A stretch of DNA of 64,000 nt, taken from positions 186,001-250,000 of the forward strand of contig NZ_JACJFN010000005.1 of NCBI RefSeq assembly GCF_014164785.1, read 5' to 3'. Under the pieces are notes generated by a model. That model saw only the letters and a program-made list of their open reading frames with translations. It did no database searches and was not told where the DNA came from. Shown here one piece after another: positions 34,260-42,216 of this stretch. Positions within the stretch are counted from its first letter, which is position 1. Each line of letters opens with the position of its first letter. The DNA is from Aquipseudomonas guryensis (lineage in GTDB: Bacteria; Pseudomonadota; Gammaproteobacteria; Pseudomonadales; Pseudomonadaceae). Made by a program: the position numbers and the translations under genes.

Positions 34260-35296
34260 CGGGCGGGCCCGGCGAGCTGGCCGTTGCGCCAGGCATTGGG
34301 CGTCATCCCCAGCCAGCGGCGGAAGGTGCGGCTGAAGTTGCTGGTGTCCTGGTAGCCCAGGCGCTCGGCCACCGCCTCGACGCTCAGCGGGGTGTTCAGC
34401 AGCAGCCAGCAGGCCAGCTCCTGGCGCACCTCGTCGAGCAACTGCTGGTAGTTGCTGCCCTCATCGCGCAGGCGGCGAATCAGCGTGCGCTCGGACAGGT
34501 GATACTCGTCAGCCAACTGGCCCAGGGTCGGGTAGCGCCCCTCGCAGGCCAGCAGGCGCAACTGCACGCGGGTGGTCCAGTCGCCGCCCTCGCGCACGCC
34601 GAGCAACTGGTGTTCGCAATCGCGCAGGGCAATGCGCGCGGCCTGCGGGTCGGCACTCAGGCTCGGCCGATCCAGCCACGCCAGCGGCAGGCTGACGCTG
34701 TAGCAGTCGGCAGAAAACTCCACGCCCGGACCGAGCAGCTCGCGGTAGCGCGCGCCCCAGTCTGGTTCGGCAAAAGGGAAGGTGAAACGCAGCTCGCCCA
34801 CCGGCAACGCGCCGCAGACCGCTTCGAGCAGACGCAGGAAGGTGCCGGCGATGGTCGCCAGAATGTGCTCGCGCACATCGCCCAGATCGAACTCCTCGTC
34901 GGCGCGCACGCAATAGCGCTCGCCTTCCAGGTAACCGGTCAGGCGCAGGCTGCTCAGGCGCAACACGCTGAAGCGTTCGAGCACCTGCAGCACGCCACGC
35001 AGGTCCGCGCAGGCCAGGGCCGCATAGCCGACCGGACCGTGGGCGGAAACCTGGGTGGCGCAGCCCACCTGCAGGCCCAGCCAGGGGCAGTCGGTGAGCT
35101 GCACGGCACGCCGCACCAGGCGCTGCACCTGGGCGAAGTTGAGGGCGCGGTTGTCGCTGTGCAGCTGCGTCCAATCCAGCCCGGTGCCAAGCAGTATCTG
35201 CGCCTCGTCGAAGCCGCGCTGACGCAATGCGGCGCACAGCAGCCGCGCATAGATCGGGTGCAGGCAGGGTTGCAGCGGCGAGACGGTCGAGTTCAT
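34256..35296 (-). CDS. AraC-family regulator, divergent from alkB
   Basis: 346 residues from the ATG at 35296; the reading to 35311 adds five residues. N-terminal domain of the Arabinose_bd/OruR type (HPVYARLLC-like start, GPVGYAALACADLRGVLQ), C-terminal double helix-turn-helix (LGQLADEYHLSERTLIRRLRDEG and AVAERLGYQDTSNFSRTFRRWLGMTP). It is transcribed divergently from alkB, so it is the likely alkane-response regulator, as for other alkB-linked AraC proteins. Coupled to acpH downstream, an odd pairing. Confidence 0.88.
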   Translation of the reverse strand: MNSTVSPLQPCLHPIYARLLCAALRQRGFDEAQILLGTGLDWTQLHSDNRALNFAQVQRLVRRAVQLTDCPWLGLQVGCATQVSAHGPVGYAALACADLRGVLQVLERFSVLRLSSLRLTGYLEGERYCVRADEEFDLGDVREHILATIAGTFLRLLEAVCGALPVGELRFTFPFAEPDWGARYRELLGPGVEFSADCYSVSLPLAWLDRPSLSADPQAARIALRDCEHQLLGVREGGDWTTRVQLRLLACEGRYPTLGQLADEYHLSERTLIRRLRDEGSNYQQLLDEVRQELACWLLLNTPLSVEAVAERLGYQDTSNFSRTFRRWLGMTPNAWRNGQLAGPAR

Positions 35297-35333
35297 GGGG
35301 TGATCCAGCACCAGCCAGTCGGGCTGTCACCAT

Positions 35334-35368
35334 ATGACGATTTATTGCCCGGTACAACGGTACGTCAT
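35334..35368. promoter_or_regulatory. Candidate operator between araC-type gene and alkB
   Basis: ATGACG and CGTCAT form an inverted pair 35 bp across; inside it GGTAC occurs twice, three bases apart. Placed between divergent start codons, it could bind the AraC-type regulator. Confidence 0.4.
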
Positions 35369-35423
35369 CTTCCCGGACAAGCGCAGTCTGGCCACAGGTC
35401 AAAGAACCTCTGGAGATAACAAG

Positions 35424-36605
35424 ATGACGACCCTCGTTCCCACCCCGGCCATGGATCAGCCCTACCGCGACCGCAAGCGCTACCTGTGGCTGATCTCGCT
35501 GTTCGTCCCTACCCTTGGCCTGCTCGGCCCGGCGTTGTACCTGTTGGTTTCGGCCAATGTACTCTGGCTGTGGCTGTCGCCCGCGTTCTTCTATTTCGGT
35601 ATCCCGCTGCTCGATGCGCTGATCGGCGAGGACCAGAGCAACCCGCCGGAAGAAGCGGTGCCGGGCCTGGAAGCCGACGCCTACTACCGCTGGATCACCT
35701 ACCTGCTGGTGCCGCTGCTGTGGCTGGGCTTTATCCTCAACGCGATGTTCGTCGCCACCCAGGCGCTGCCCTGGTACGGCGTGCTGGCGATGATCATCAC
35801 CACCGGCGGCGGCCTCGGCTTCGCCATCAACCTGGGCCACGAGATGGGCCACAAGAAGAGCGAACTGGAGCGCTGGCTGGGCAAGCTGGCGCTGGCACTG
35901 TGCTGCTACGGGCACTTCTTCGTCGAACACAACCGCGGCCATCACCGCGACGTGGCCACCCCGGTCGACCCGGCGTCCTCGCGCATGGGCGAACACATCT
36001 ACCGCTTCCTCCTGCGTGAGATGCCCGGTGGCTACCGCCGCGCCTGGCAACTTGAAAAAGAACGCCTGGCGCGCTGCAACAAATCGGTGTGGAGCCTGGA
36101 CAACGAGGTACTGCAACCGGCGCTGTTCAGCCTGGTGCTGTATGGAGGCCTGCTCGCCGTGTTCGGCCTGGTGCTGCTGCCCTACCTGCTGCTCACTGCC
36201 TTCTGGGGCGGCTTCCAGCTGACCTCGGCCAACTACCTGGAACACTACGGCCTGCTGCGCCGCAAGCTGGACAACGGCCGCTACGAGATCTGCCAGCCGC
36301 ACCACTCGTGGAACAGCAACCACCTGTTCTCCAACTGGGCGCTGTTCCACCTGCAACGGCATTCCGACCACCATGCCCACCCGACCCGGCGCTATCAGTC
36401 GCTGCGCAACTTCCCCGATCTGCCGCGCCTGCCCAGTGGCTACTTCGGCATGTACCTGCTGGCCTACTGCCCGCCGCTGTGGTTCCGCGTGATGAACCCG
36501 CGCCTGCTGGCGGCGGTGCACGGCGATGTCACGCGGATCAACTTCCAGCCTGGCCTGCGTGAGCAGCTGATGCAGCGCTATGGCCTGCAGGAGCACGCGG
36601 CATGA
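35424..36605 (+). CDS. alkB: Alkane 1-monooxygenase
   Basis: 393 residues from the ATG after GGAG. Six membrane spans and all histidine boxes of the diiron hydroxylase: HEMGHK, EHNRGHHRD, NYLEHYG and LQRHSDHHAHP. It hydroxylates the end carbon of medium-chain alkanes in the inner membrane using electrons from rubredoxin. The stop overlaps the rubredoxin start as ATGA, so the two are translated together. A rubredoxin reductase is not in the window. Confidence 0.95.
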   Translation: MTTLVPTPAMDQPYRDRKRYLWLISLFVPTLGLLGPALYLLVSANVLWLWLSPAFFYFGIPLLDALIGEDQSNPPEEAVPGLEADAYYRWITYLLVPLLWLGFILNAMFVATQALPWYGVLAMIITTGGGLGFAINLGHEMGHKKSELERWLGKLALALCCYGHFFVEHNRGHHRDVATPVDPASSRMGEHIYRFLLREMPGGYRRAWQLEKERLARCNKSVWSLDNEVLQPALFSLVLYGGLLAVFGLVLLPYLLLTAFWGGFQLTSANYLEHYGLLRRKLDNGRYEICQPHHSWNSNHLFSNWALFHLQRHSDHHAHPTRRYQSLRNFPDLPRLPSGYFGMYLLAYCPPLWFRVMNPRLLAAVHGDVTRINFQPGLREQLMQRYGLQEHAA

Positions 36606-36769
36606 GCCAGTACCTGTGCCCGGAATGTGGCTACCGCTACGACGAGCGCCATGGCGAACCCCATGAAGGCTATGCGCCAGGAACCACCTGGGAGGAACTG
36701 CCGGACACCTTCACCTGCCCGGACTGCGCGGTGCGGGTGAAGGCGGACTTTTCCAGGCTGGAGGACTAG
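36602..36769 (+). CDS. Rubredoxin, possibly AlkG1-type
   Basis: 55 residues with two iron-binding pairs, CPECG and CPDCA. It should pass electrons to AlkB. In the second loop there is one extra residue (Arg) between CPDCAV and the KADF end compared with ordinary rubredoxins, which is the feature described for AlkG1-type rubredoxins, reported unable to replace AlkG2-type in alkane oxidation. That reading is by hand. It overlaps alkB by four bases. Confidence 0.88.
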   Translation: MSQYLCPECGYRYDERHGEPHEGYAPGTTWEELPDTFTCPDCAVRVKADFSRLED

Positions 36770-36789
36770 CAGCCCCTCTCTCCTCTTCT

Positions 36790-36815
36790 GCGGCAGCGAG
36801 TTGATTCGCTGCCGC
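36790..36815. terminator. Strong stem-loop after alkB-rubredoxin
   Basis: Perfect ten-base arms GCGGCAGCGA / TCGCTGCCGC around a 6-base loop, 20 bp after the rubredoxin stop. No T tract follows, so it may stabilise the mRNA end or stop transcription weakly. Confidence 0.5.
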
Positions 36816-36889
36816 CATGCGCCTGCCTGCACTGCCCACGCCGAACGCATCAGCACTGTCGATAATCAGTATCGGCACAAACGATCTCC

Positions 36890-36909
36890 ATATCGGAAAG
36901 ACCCGATAT
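36890..36909. promoter_or_regulatory. Inverted repeat, candidate ArsR-type operator
   Basis: ATATCGG, six bases, CCGATAT: a perfect 7-base dyad 39 bp upstream of the ArsR-type start. A similar CGATATACCG occurs again at about 36926. It may be the regulator's own binding site. Confidence 0.55.
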
Positions 36910-36947
36910 ACAGTTCGTCCCATCTCGATATACCGGTAACCCGCGTC

Positions 36948-37253
36948 ATGAACACCCCGCTCGACCTCGACGAAATCATCAAGGCCCTGGCCCATCCCGT
37001 ACGCCGGGAGATCCTGCAGTGGCTGAAGGAGCCGCAGAAGCATTTCGCCGACCAGGAACACCCGCTGGAATTCGGCGTATGCGCCGGCAAGTTCGAACGC
37101 TGCGGCCTGTCGCAGTCGAGCGTGTCGGCCCACCTCGCCACCCTACAGCGGGCCAACCTGGTGACCTGTCGCAAGGTCGGCCAGTGGAGTTTCTTCAAGC
37201 GCAACGAGGAGGTCATTCAGGCCTTTCTGAAAGACTTCAGCACTCAACTCTAA
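36948..37253 (+). CDS. ArsR-family transcriptional regulator
   Basis: 101 residues from the ATG at 36948. Winged helix: IIKALAHPVRREILQWL, then CGLSQSSVSAHLATLQRANLV as recognition helix, and a wing VTCRKVGQWSFFKRN. Three cysteines lie in or near the helix-turn-helix (two before it, one at the wing), so a thiol or electrophile signal is possible. It precedes an MFS exporter and an OYE on the same strand, which it probably represses. Confidence 0.85.
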   Translation: MNTPLDLDEIIKALAHPVRREILQWLKEPQKHFADQEHPLEFGVCAGKFERCGLSQSSVSAHLATLQRANLVTCRKVGQWSFFKRNEEVIQAFLKDFSTQL

Positions 37254-37308
37254 ACACCCAGCCTGCCCCGCCAGGCCAATCCGTTCACCCCGTTTCAGGA
37301 GCCGGCCC

Positions 37309-38478
37309 ATGCCGCTTTCGCTTCTCGTCCTCGCTTTGTCCGCGTTTGCCATCGGCACCACGGAATTCGTCATCATGGGCCTGCTGCCGGACGTGGCCGC
37401 CGACCTCGGCGTGAGCATTCCCGGCGCCGGCTGGCTGGTCACCGGCTACGCCCTGGGCGTGGCCATCGGTGCGCCGTTCATGGCCATGGTCACTTCCAAC
37501 TGGCCGCGCAAGGCCGCCCTGCTGGCGCTGATGGGTATCTTCATCCTCGGCAATCTGCTCTGCGCCACGGCCAGCGACTATGAACTGCTGATGATCGCCC
37601 GGGTGGTTACCGCCCTCTGCCATGGCGCCTTCTTCGGTATAGGCTCGGTGGTCGCCGCCAGCCTGGTGCCGGAAAACCGCAAGGCTTCGGCGGTGGCGCT
37701 GATGTTCACCGGCCTGACCCTGGCCAACGTGCTCGGCGTACCGCTGGGCACCGCACTCGGCCAATACGCCGGCTGGCGCTCGACCTTCTGGGCGGTGACG
37801 GTCATTGGTGTGCTGGCCCTGATCGGCCTGTGGCGGGTGCTGCCGGCCAAGCGCGACGAGCAGCCGGCCGATCTGCGCAGCGAGCTGGCGGCCCTGCGTG
37901 GCCTCGGCTTCTGGCTGGCGCTGTCGACCACCGTGCTGTTCTCCGCTGCGGTGTTCGCCCTGTTCACCTACATCGCGCCGTTGCTCGGCGAGGTCACCGG
38001 CGTGTCGCCCAGCGGCATCACCTGGAGCCTGCTGCTGATCGGCCTCGGCCTGACCCTCGGCAACCTGCTCGGCGGCAAGCTGGCCGATTGGCGCCTGGCG
38101 ACCACCCTGTGCGGCGTGTTCATCGTCCTGGCGCTGCTCTCCAGCCTGTTCAGCTGGACCAGCCAGGCGCTGGTTCCGGCCGAGATCACCCTGTTCCTCT
38201 GGGCCACCGCCGCCTTCGCCGCCGTGCCGGCGCTGCAGATCAACGTGATGACCTTCGGCCAGGCCGCCCCCAACCTGGTCTCGACCCTGAATATCGGCGC
38301 CTTCAACCTGGGCAATGCCCTCGGCGCCTGGATCGGTGGCCTGGTCATCAGCCAGGGCCTGGGCCTGACCAGCGTACCGCTGGCCGCCGCCGTGCTGGCT
38401 GGCCTGGCCCTGCTCGCCACCCTGCTGACCTTCTCTGTCGGCAACGCCTCTGGCGCTGCCATCGCCGTCCCCAACTGA
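37309..38478 (+). CDS. MFS exporter (DHA1-like)
   Basis: 389 residues, twelve spans. Starts with FAIGTTEFVIMGLLPDVA, the motif of the AraJ/YdhP-type drug:proton antiporters, and has the R-containing VVTALCHGAFFG segment. It likely exports a small organic compound, perhaps the electrophile that the neighbouring OYE reduces. It starts 55 bp after the ArsR stop and ends 22 bp before the OYE gene, so the three are one operon. Confidence 0.88.
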   Translation: MPLSLLVLALSAFAIGTTEFVIMGLLPDVAADLGVSIPGAGWLVTGYALGVAIGAPFMAMVTSNWPRKAALLALMGIFILGNLLCATASDYELLMIARVVTALCHGAFFGIGSVVAASLVPENRKASAVALMFTGLTLANVLGVPLGTALGQYAGWRSTFWAVTVIGVLALIGLWRVLPAKRDEQPADLRSELAALRGLGFWLALSTTVLFSAAVFALFTYIAPLLGEVTGVSPSGITWSLLLIGLGLTLGNLLGGKLADWRLATTLCGVFIVLALLSSLFSWTSQALVPAEITLFLWATAAFAAVPALQINVMTFGQAAPNLVSTLNIGAFNLGNALGAWIGGLVISQGLGLTSVPLAAAVLAGLALLATLLTFSVGNASGAAIAVPN

Positions 38479-38500
38479 CCCACCTGCGGAGATCCATCCC

Positions 38501-39550
38501 ATGCCCACACTCTTCGACCCCATCAAGATCGGCGACCTCGAACTGCCGAACCGCATCATCATGGCCCCGCTGACCCGTTGCCGCGCCGATGCCGGCCGCG
38601 TGCCCAACGCGCTGATGGCCGATTACTACGTGCAGCGCGCCTCGGCCGGGCTGATCATCAGCGAGGCCACCTCGGTCATGCCGATGGGCGTCGGCTATCC
38701 GGACACCCCCGGCATCTGGTCGGACGACCAGGTGCGTGGCTGGCACAACGTGACCAGCGCCGTGCATGCCCACGGCGGGCGCATCGTCCTGCAGCTGTGG
38801 CACGTCGGACGCATCTCCGATCCGCTTTACCTGGACGGCGAACTGCCGGTGGCGCCGAGCGCGATCAAACCGGCCGGGCATGTCAGCCTGGTGCGGCCGA
38901 TCAAGGACTTCGTCACCCCGCGCGCCCTGGAAACCGAGGAAATCGCCGAGATCGTCGAGGCCTACCGCAGCGGCGCGGAGAACGCCAAGGCCGCCGGTTT
39001 CGACGGCGTGGAAATCCACGCGGCCAACGGTTACCTGCTCGACCAGTTCCTCCAGGACAGCACCAACCAGCGCAGCGACCAGTACGGTGGCAGCCTGGAG
39101 AACCGCGCCCGCCTGCTGCTGGAAGTCACCGATGCGGTGCTCAGCGTCTGGGAGCCCGGCCGCGTCGGCGTGCACCTGTCGCCGCGTGCAGACCTGCACG
39201 ACATGGGCGATTCCAACCGTGCCGAGACCTTCGGCTATGTGGCGCGCGAACTGGGCAAGCGCCAGATCGCCTTTATCTGCGCCCGCGAGCGGATCGACGA
39301 TGACAGCCTGACCCCGCAGCTCAAGGAGGCTTTCGGCGGCGTGTTCATCGCCAACGAGCGCTTCACCAAGGCCCAGGCCAACACCTGGCTGGCCGAGGGC
39401 AAGGCCGATGCGGTGGCGTTTGGCGTGCCCTATATCGCCAACCCGGACCTGGTCGAACGCCTGGCCAGCGACGCGCCGCTGAACGAGGCGCGTCCGGAGC
39501 TGTTCTACGCCCAGGGCCCGGCGGGCTATATCGACTACCCAAGCCTGTAA
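38501..39550 (+). CDS. Old yellow enzyme, NemA-like alkene reductase
   Basis: 349 residues, FMN-binding barrel. APLTRCRA, QLWHVGRIS (FMN/substrate Arg), EIHAANGYLLDQF with the active-site His/Asn pair and the proton-donor Tyr, and GGSLENR. It reduces activated alkenes such as maleimides or enones with NADPH. Third gene of the ArsR-MFS-OYE operon; a terminator follows. Confidence 0.92.
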   Translation: MPTLFDPIKIGDLELPNRIIMAPLTRCRADAGRVPNALMADYYVQRASAGLIISEATSVMPMGVGYPDTPGIWSDDQVRGWHNVTSAVHAHGGRIVLQLWHVGRISDPLYLDGELPVAPSAIKPAGHVSLVRPIKDFVTPRALETEEIAEIVEAYRSGAENAKAAGFDGVEIHAANGYLLDQFLQDSTNQRSDQYGGSLENRARLLLEVTDAVLSVWEPGRVGVHLSPRADLHDMGDSNRAETFGYVARELGKRQIAFICARERIDDDSLTPQLKEAFGGVFIANERFTKAQANTWLAEGKADAVAFGVPYIANPDLVERLASDAPLNEARPELFYAQGPAGYIDYPSL

Positions 39551-39565
39551 CGCACCGCTGAAACG

Positions 39566-39593
39566 AAAAAGCCCCGCAATAGCGGGGCTTTTT
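39566..39593. terminator. Bidirectional rho-independent terminator
   Basis: AAAAAGCCCCGC-AATA-GCGGGGCTTTTT: a strong GC stem with A and T tracts on both sides, between the OYE gene and the convergent coiled-coil gene. Confidence 0.9.
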
Positions 39594-39607
39594 CATGCAG
39601 CGAACAC

Positions 39608-40432
39608 TCAGCGGGCGTTGATCTGCTGCTGCAGGTTCTGCACCTGAGACTGCAGGGTGCTGATGTTGCGGGTCATTTGCGCGCGGAAGGCGTCGAACTC
39701 GGCGGTGTTCTGCGTCGGCGCCGGGCGGTTGTCCAGCTCGCTGCGCAGCACCAGCAGGTCCTGCTCCAGACGGCCGATAGCCTGGCTCGGATTACCCTGC
39801 TTTTTCAGCGTCTCGATATCGCCACTCAGGCTTTTCAGCTGACCTTCCAGCTTGCCGACCCCAGCCAGGCCGGTCTTCTGTTCGCTGGCCAGCTTTTCCA
39901 GCTGGCTATCGAACTGGCCAGTCACCGTCTTCTGGCTCTTCAGCTCAGTGGCCAGTTGCTCGATGCGCTTGCCCTGCCCCGTCTGCTGAACAGCGACGTT
40001 CTGCTGCGACTTGCCCAGCTCGGCCAGCTTGTTCTCCAGCTGCTTGACCCGCAGCTTGAGCTGCTCGGTATCGGTGGTGACGCTGGACTCGGTGGCCACT
40101 ACCTTGCCGGAGATGTCCTGGATACGCCCGGCAGCATCTTCGCTGATCTTGACGAAGCTCTCCTGGGTCGCCACCAGTTGCTGCTCCATCAGCGAGATCT
40201 GCTGCAGGCTCCACCAACTGAGCGCGCCCAAGGCGATAGCCAGGGCACCGACCAGCGCCCACAACGCGCCAGTGCTGCCGGAAGACTTGGCCGGCGCAGC
40301 CTGGGCGCGCCCGTGATGTGCCTGGGCATGATCGGCGGGCGCCGCATGCACCGGTGCGAAATCGTCCTGGTGACGCCCTCCGGTGGTCAGGCTGGGGATA
40401 TGGTCGAGTTCGTCGCGAGCATCGTTGCGCAT
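39608..40432 (-). CDS. Membrane-anchored coiled-coil protein
   Basis: 274 residues. A cytosolic His/Ala-rich start, one span at about 55-75, then a long periplasmic coiled coil (about 80-274) rich in Lys, Glu and Gln with heptad pattern. GAAGGT precedes the start. No enzymatic motif. A scaffold or envelope spacer role is plausible but unproven. Confidence 0.75.
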   Translation of the reverse strand: MRNDARDELDHIPSLTTGGRHQDDFAPVHAAPADHAQAHHGRAQAAPAKSSGSTGALWALVGALAIALGALSWWSLQQISLMEQQLVATQESFVKISEDAAGRIQDISGKVVATESSVTTDTEQLKLRVKQLENKLAELGKSQQNVAVQQTGQGKRIEQLATELKSQKTVTGQFDSQLEKLASEQKTGLAGVGKLEGQLKSLSGDIETLKKQGNPSQAIGRLEQDLLVLRSELDNRPAPTQNTAEFDAFRAQMTRNISTLQSQVQNLQQQINAR

Positions 40433-40600
40433 GGGTAAACCTTCAGGGGAAAGCACGGCGGCAAAAAACAGAGTCGGCAGTATACCGGTTACGCGCCCCG
40501 CCTTCAGCGTCGCGCCAGACGAGTGCAACCTGCACCAGCCGTGGGCAGTTGCAAGCACCAGACAACGTGACAAGCCGCACAGTTCGTGGCGTTGCGCAGC

Positions 40601-40616
40601 TGGTACGGCCCTTGCT
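40601..40616 (+). promoter_or_regulatory. Candidate sigma-54 promoter
   Basis: TGGTAC, five bases, TTGCT: one mismatch to the sigma-54 consensus, with the essential GG and GC kept. It ends 77 bp before the gene at 40694. Confidence 0.55.
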
Positions 40617-40693
40617 AAAGCTCTGGCGGGGTATCGCAAAAGCGCCGCCGGGCCATTCGGCTGGCAATGGTTCAACTGTTTGGGGGAAGTGCC

Positions 40694-41047
40694 ATGGAAC
40701 TCAACAAGGCCGTACTGGACTGCATGCAGGCACTGCGTCGACGCCTGCGCGACGAACTCTGTGTGGATATCCGCCTGAGCCAGCCAGACGCGGTGGAAGC
40801 CATGCTCATGGCCTGCCTGCGTTCCTCCGATCAGGAAACCCGTAACCTGGGTATCCGCTTGGCAGAAATGAGCGACTTCCAGAGCCCGGCCAAAGCCAGC
40901 GAGCCCAGCGCTCCGGCCCAGCAATACCGCGGCCACGTACGCTCCATCGACAATATCGCGCCTGTCGCTGCCGCAGCCCCGGTGGCGCACGAAGAAGCCC
41001 CGCGTGGTTCGGTGCGCATGTATCGCGGCCAGCGCGTCTACGCCTGA
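40694..41047 (+). CDS. Hypothetical protein under candidate sigma-54 promoter
   Basis: 117 residues from the ATG at 40694, preceded by GGGGGAAG. An all-helical N-terminal domain (about 1-60; MELNKAVLDCMQALRRRLRD) and a disordered, Pro/Ala-rich tail ending in a basic MYRGQRVYA. Soluble. Its TGA stop is the first three bases of a repeat element. Not recognised. Confidence 0.7.
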   Translation: MELNKAVLDCMQALRRRLRDELCVDIRLSQPDAVEAMLMACLRSSDQETRNLGIRLAEMSDFQSPAKASEPSAPAQQYRGHVRSIDNIAPVAAAAPVAHEEAPRGSVRMYRGQRVYA

Positions 41048-41247
41048 GAACCTGTTTAGGATCTCTTGATCGTCGGCCATACTGCGTTGAAATCGGGCTC
41101 GAACCGCTCATTTACACCTCGTAAACTCCGCGTCCTCGCCCAATTGATTCGCTGGCGCTTACCCTTCGGGCCAGCCTGCGGCTGTTACTCCCGTTGGTCG
41201 TTGCGCCTTGCCTGGCTCTAGCTCAAAAGATCGTAACCAGGTTCTGA
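41045..41247. mobile_element. MITE-like repeat, TGAGAACC family, best copy
   Basis: About 203 bp, begins TGAGAACCTGTTTAGGATC and ends GATCGTAACCAGGTTCTGA, imperfect inverted ends of about 18 bp. Core holds CTCATTTAC-N6-GTAAACTCCGC. No coding capacity. Copies or relics at 8691, 31624 and 53455. It starts on the stop codon of the preceding gene; a further partial start (AGACCTGCTTAGGTCCT) follows it. Confidence 0.75.
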
Positions 41248-41333
41248 AGACCTGCTTAGGTCCTGATGACTGGACGAGCCTGACGCCACGCGCTACAAGC
41301 TAGGCAGACAGCTCCCCGTCACAGGAGACCGCA

Positions 41334-42137
41334 ATGAGTTCACGTCCGGCCTGGCTCGACTGCCTCGATGCACAGCCGCCCGCCTTGTTCGAAGCCGCCC
41401 TGTGCATCGCCGCCGAACACGATGCCCAGCTGCAGCCTGCCGCGATCCTGCGTGACTTCGCCAACCTGCGCCAACAGGTGCAAGCCGGGCTACCCAACCT
41501 GCCCGCAGGCGAGCTGGCCCAGCCGCTGCTGCGCCGCCTTAACGAGCTGGATTTCCACGAAGACGATGACCTGCCCACTCGCCCCCATGCCGCCCTGCTG
41601 CATCGGGTGCTGCAGCGCCGCCGTGGGCAGCCGCTGTCGCTGGCGCTGATCGCCCTGGAGCTGGCCCGGCAACTGGAGATTCCACTGCAGGCGGTGAATT
41701 TCCCCGGGCATCTGCTGCTGCGCGTGCCCGGCGCCGACCACCTGCTCGACCCCTGCAGCGGACGCCGTCTGTACCCGCGGGACTGCCGTGAACTGCTGCA
41801 GCGTGTGGCCGGCCCGGCCGCTGAACTCAACGCCGGCCATCTGCTGACCTGCGATGCCCGCGGCCTGCTGCTGCGCCTGTCGCGCAACCTGTGTCATCTG
41901 CATGGCGCCGCCGGCGAGCCCCTGGCCGCGCTCAAGGATGCCGAACGTGTGCTGCAACTGGCGCCACCGAATGTCGCCGACCACCTGGTACGGGCGATGA
42001 TCTACCGCGAACTGGACTGCCCGCAGGCCGAGCGTTTCGATCTGGAGCGCGCGCTGCTGCTGTGCGACGACGCCCAGGAAAGCCTGCGCCTGAGCCAGCG
42101 ACTGCACGAGCTAGAGCGCGCGCCGGCCTTGCACTGA
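41334..42137 (+). CDS. SirB1-family / transglutaminase-like protein
   Basis: 267 residues. The region RRGQPLSLALIALELARQLEIPLQAVNFPGHLLLR matches the SirB1 transglutaminase-like fold, with His in FPGHLLLR and Asp near LLDPC as the remaining triad members. The cysteine position is not clear. A TPR-like helical tail follows. ACAGGAG precedes the ATG. Biochemical role unknown. Confidence 0.82.
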   Translation: MSSRPAWLDCLDAQPPALFEAALCIAAEHDAQLQPAAILRDFANLRQQVQAGLPNLPAGELAQPLLRRLNELDFHEDDDLPTRPHAALLHRVLQRRRGQPLSLALIALELARQLEIPLQAVNFPGHLLLRVPGADHLLDPCSGRRLYPRDCRELLQRVAGPAAELNAGHLLTCDARGLLLRLSRNLCHLHGAAGEPLAALKDAERVLQLAPPNVADHLVRAMIYRELDCPQAERFDLERALLLCDDAQESLRLSQRLHELERAPALH

Positions 42138-42216
42138 AGAGGGTCTGGACAACCCGAAAAACTCTCGGCTTAATCGGCACGCCCCCAACACAATAACAAC
42201 ATTAGGGACGTCCACG

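Noticed and set aside
34509..36596. A 695-residue minus-strand reading across alkB and the AraC-type gene
   Set aside because: It is antisense to alkB, whose histidine motifs are perfect, and becomes low-complexity Arg/Gln text; typical high-GC shadow.
37285..38607. A 440-residue Gly/Gln/His-rich minus-strand reading
   Set aside because: Antisense to the MFS exporter; the composition is that of reverse-strand shadows.
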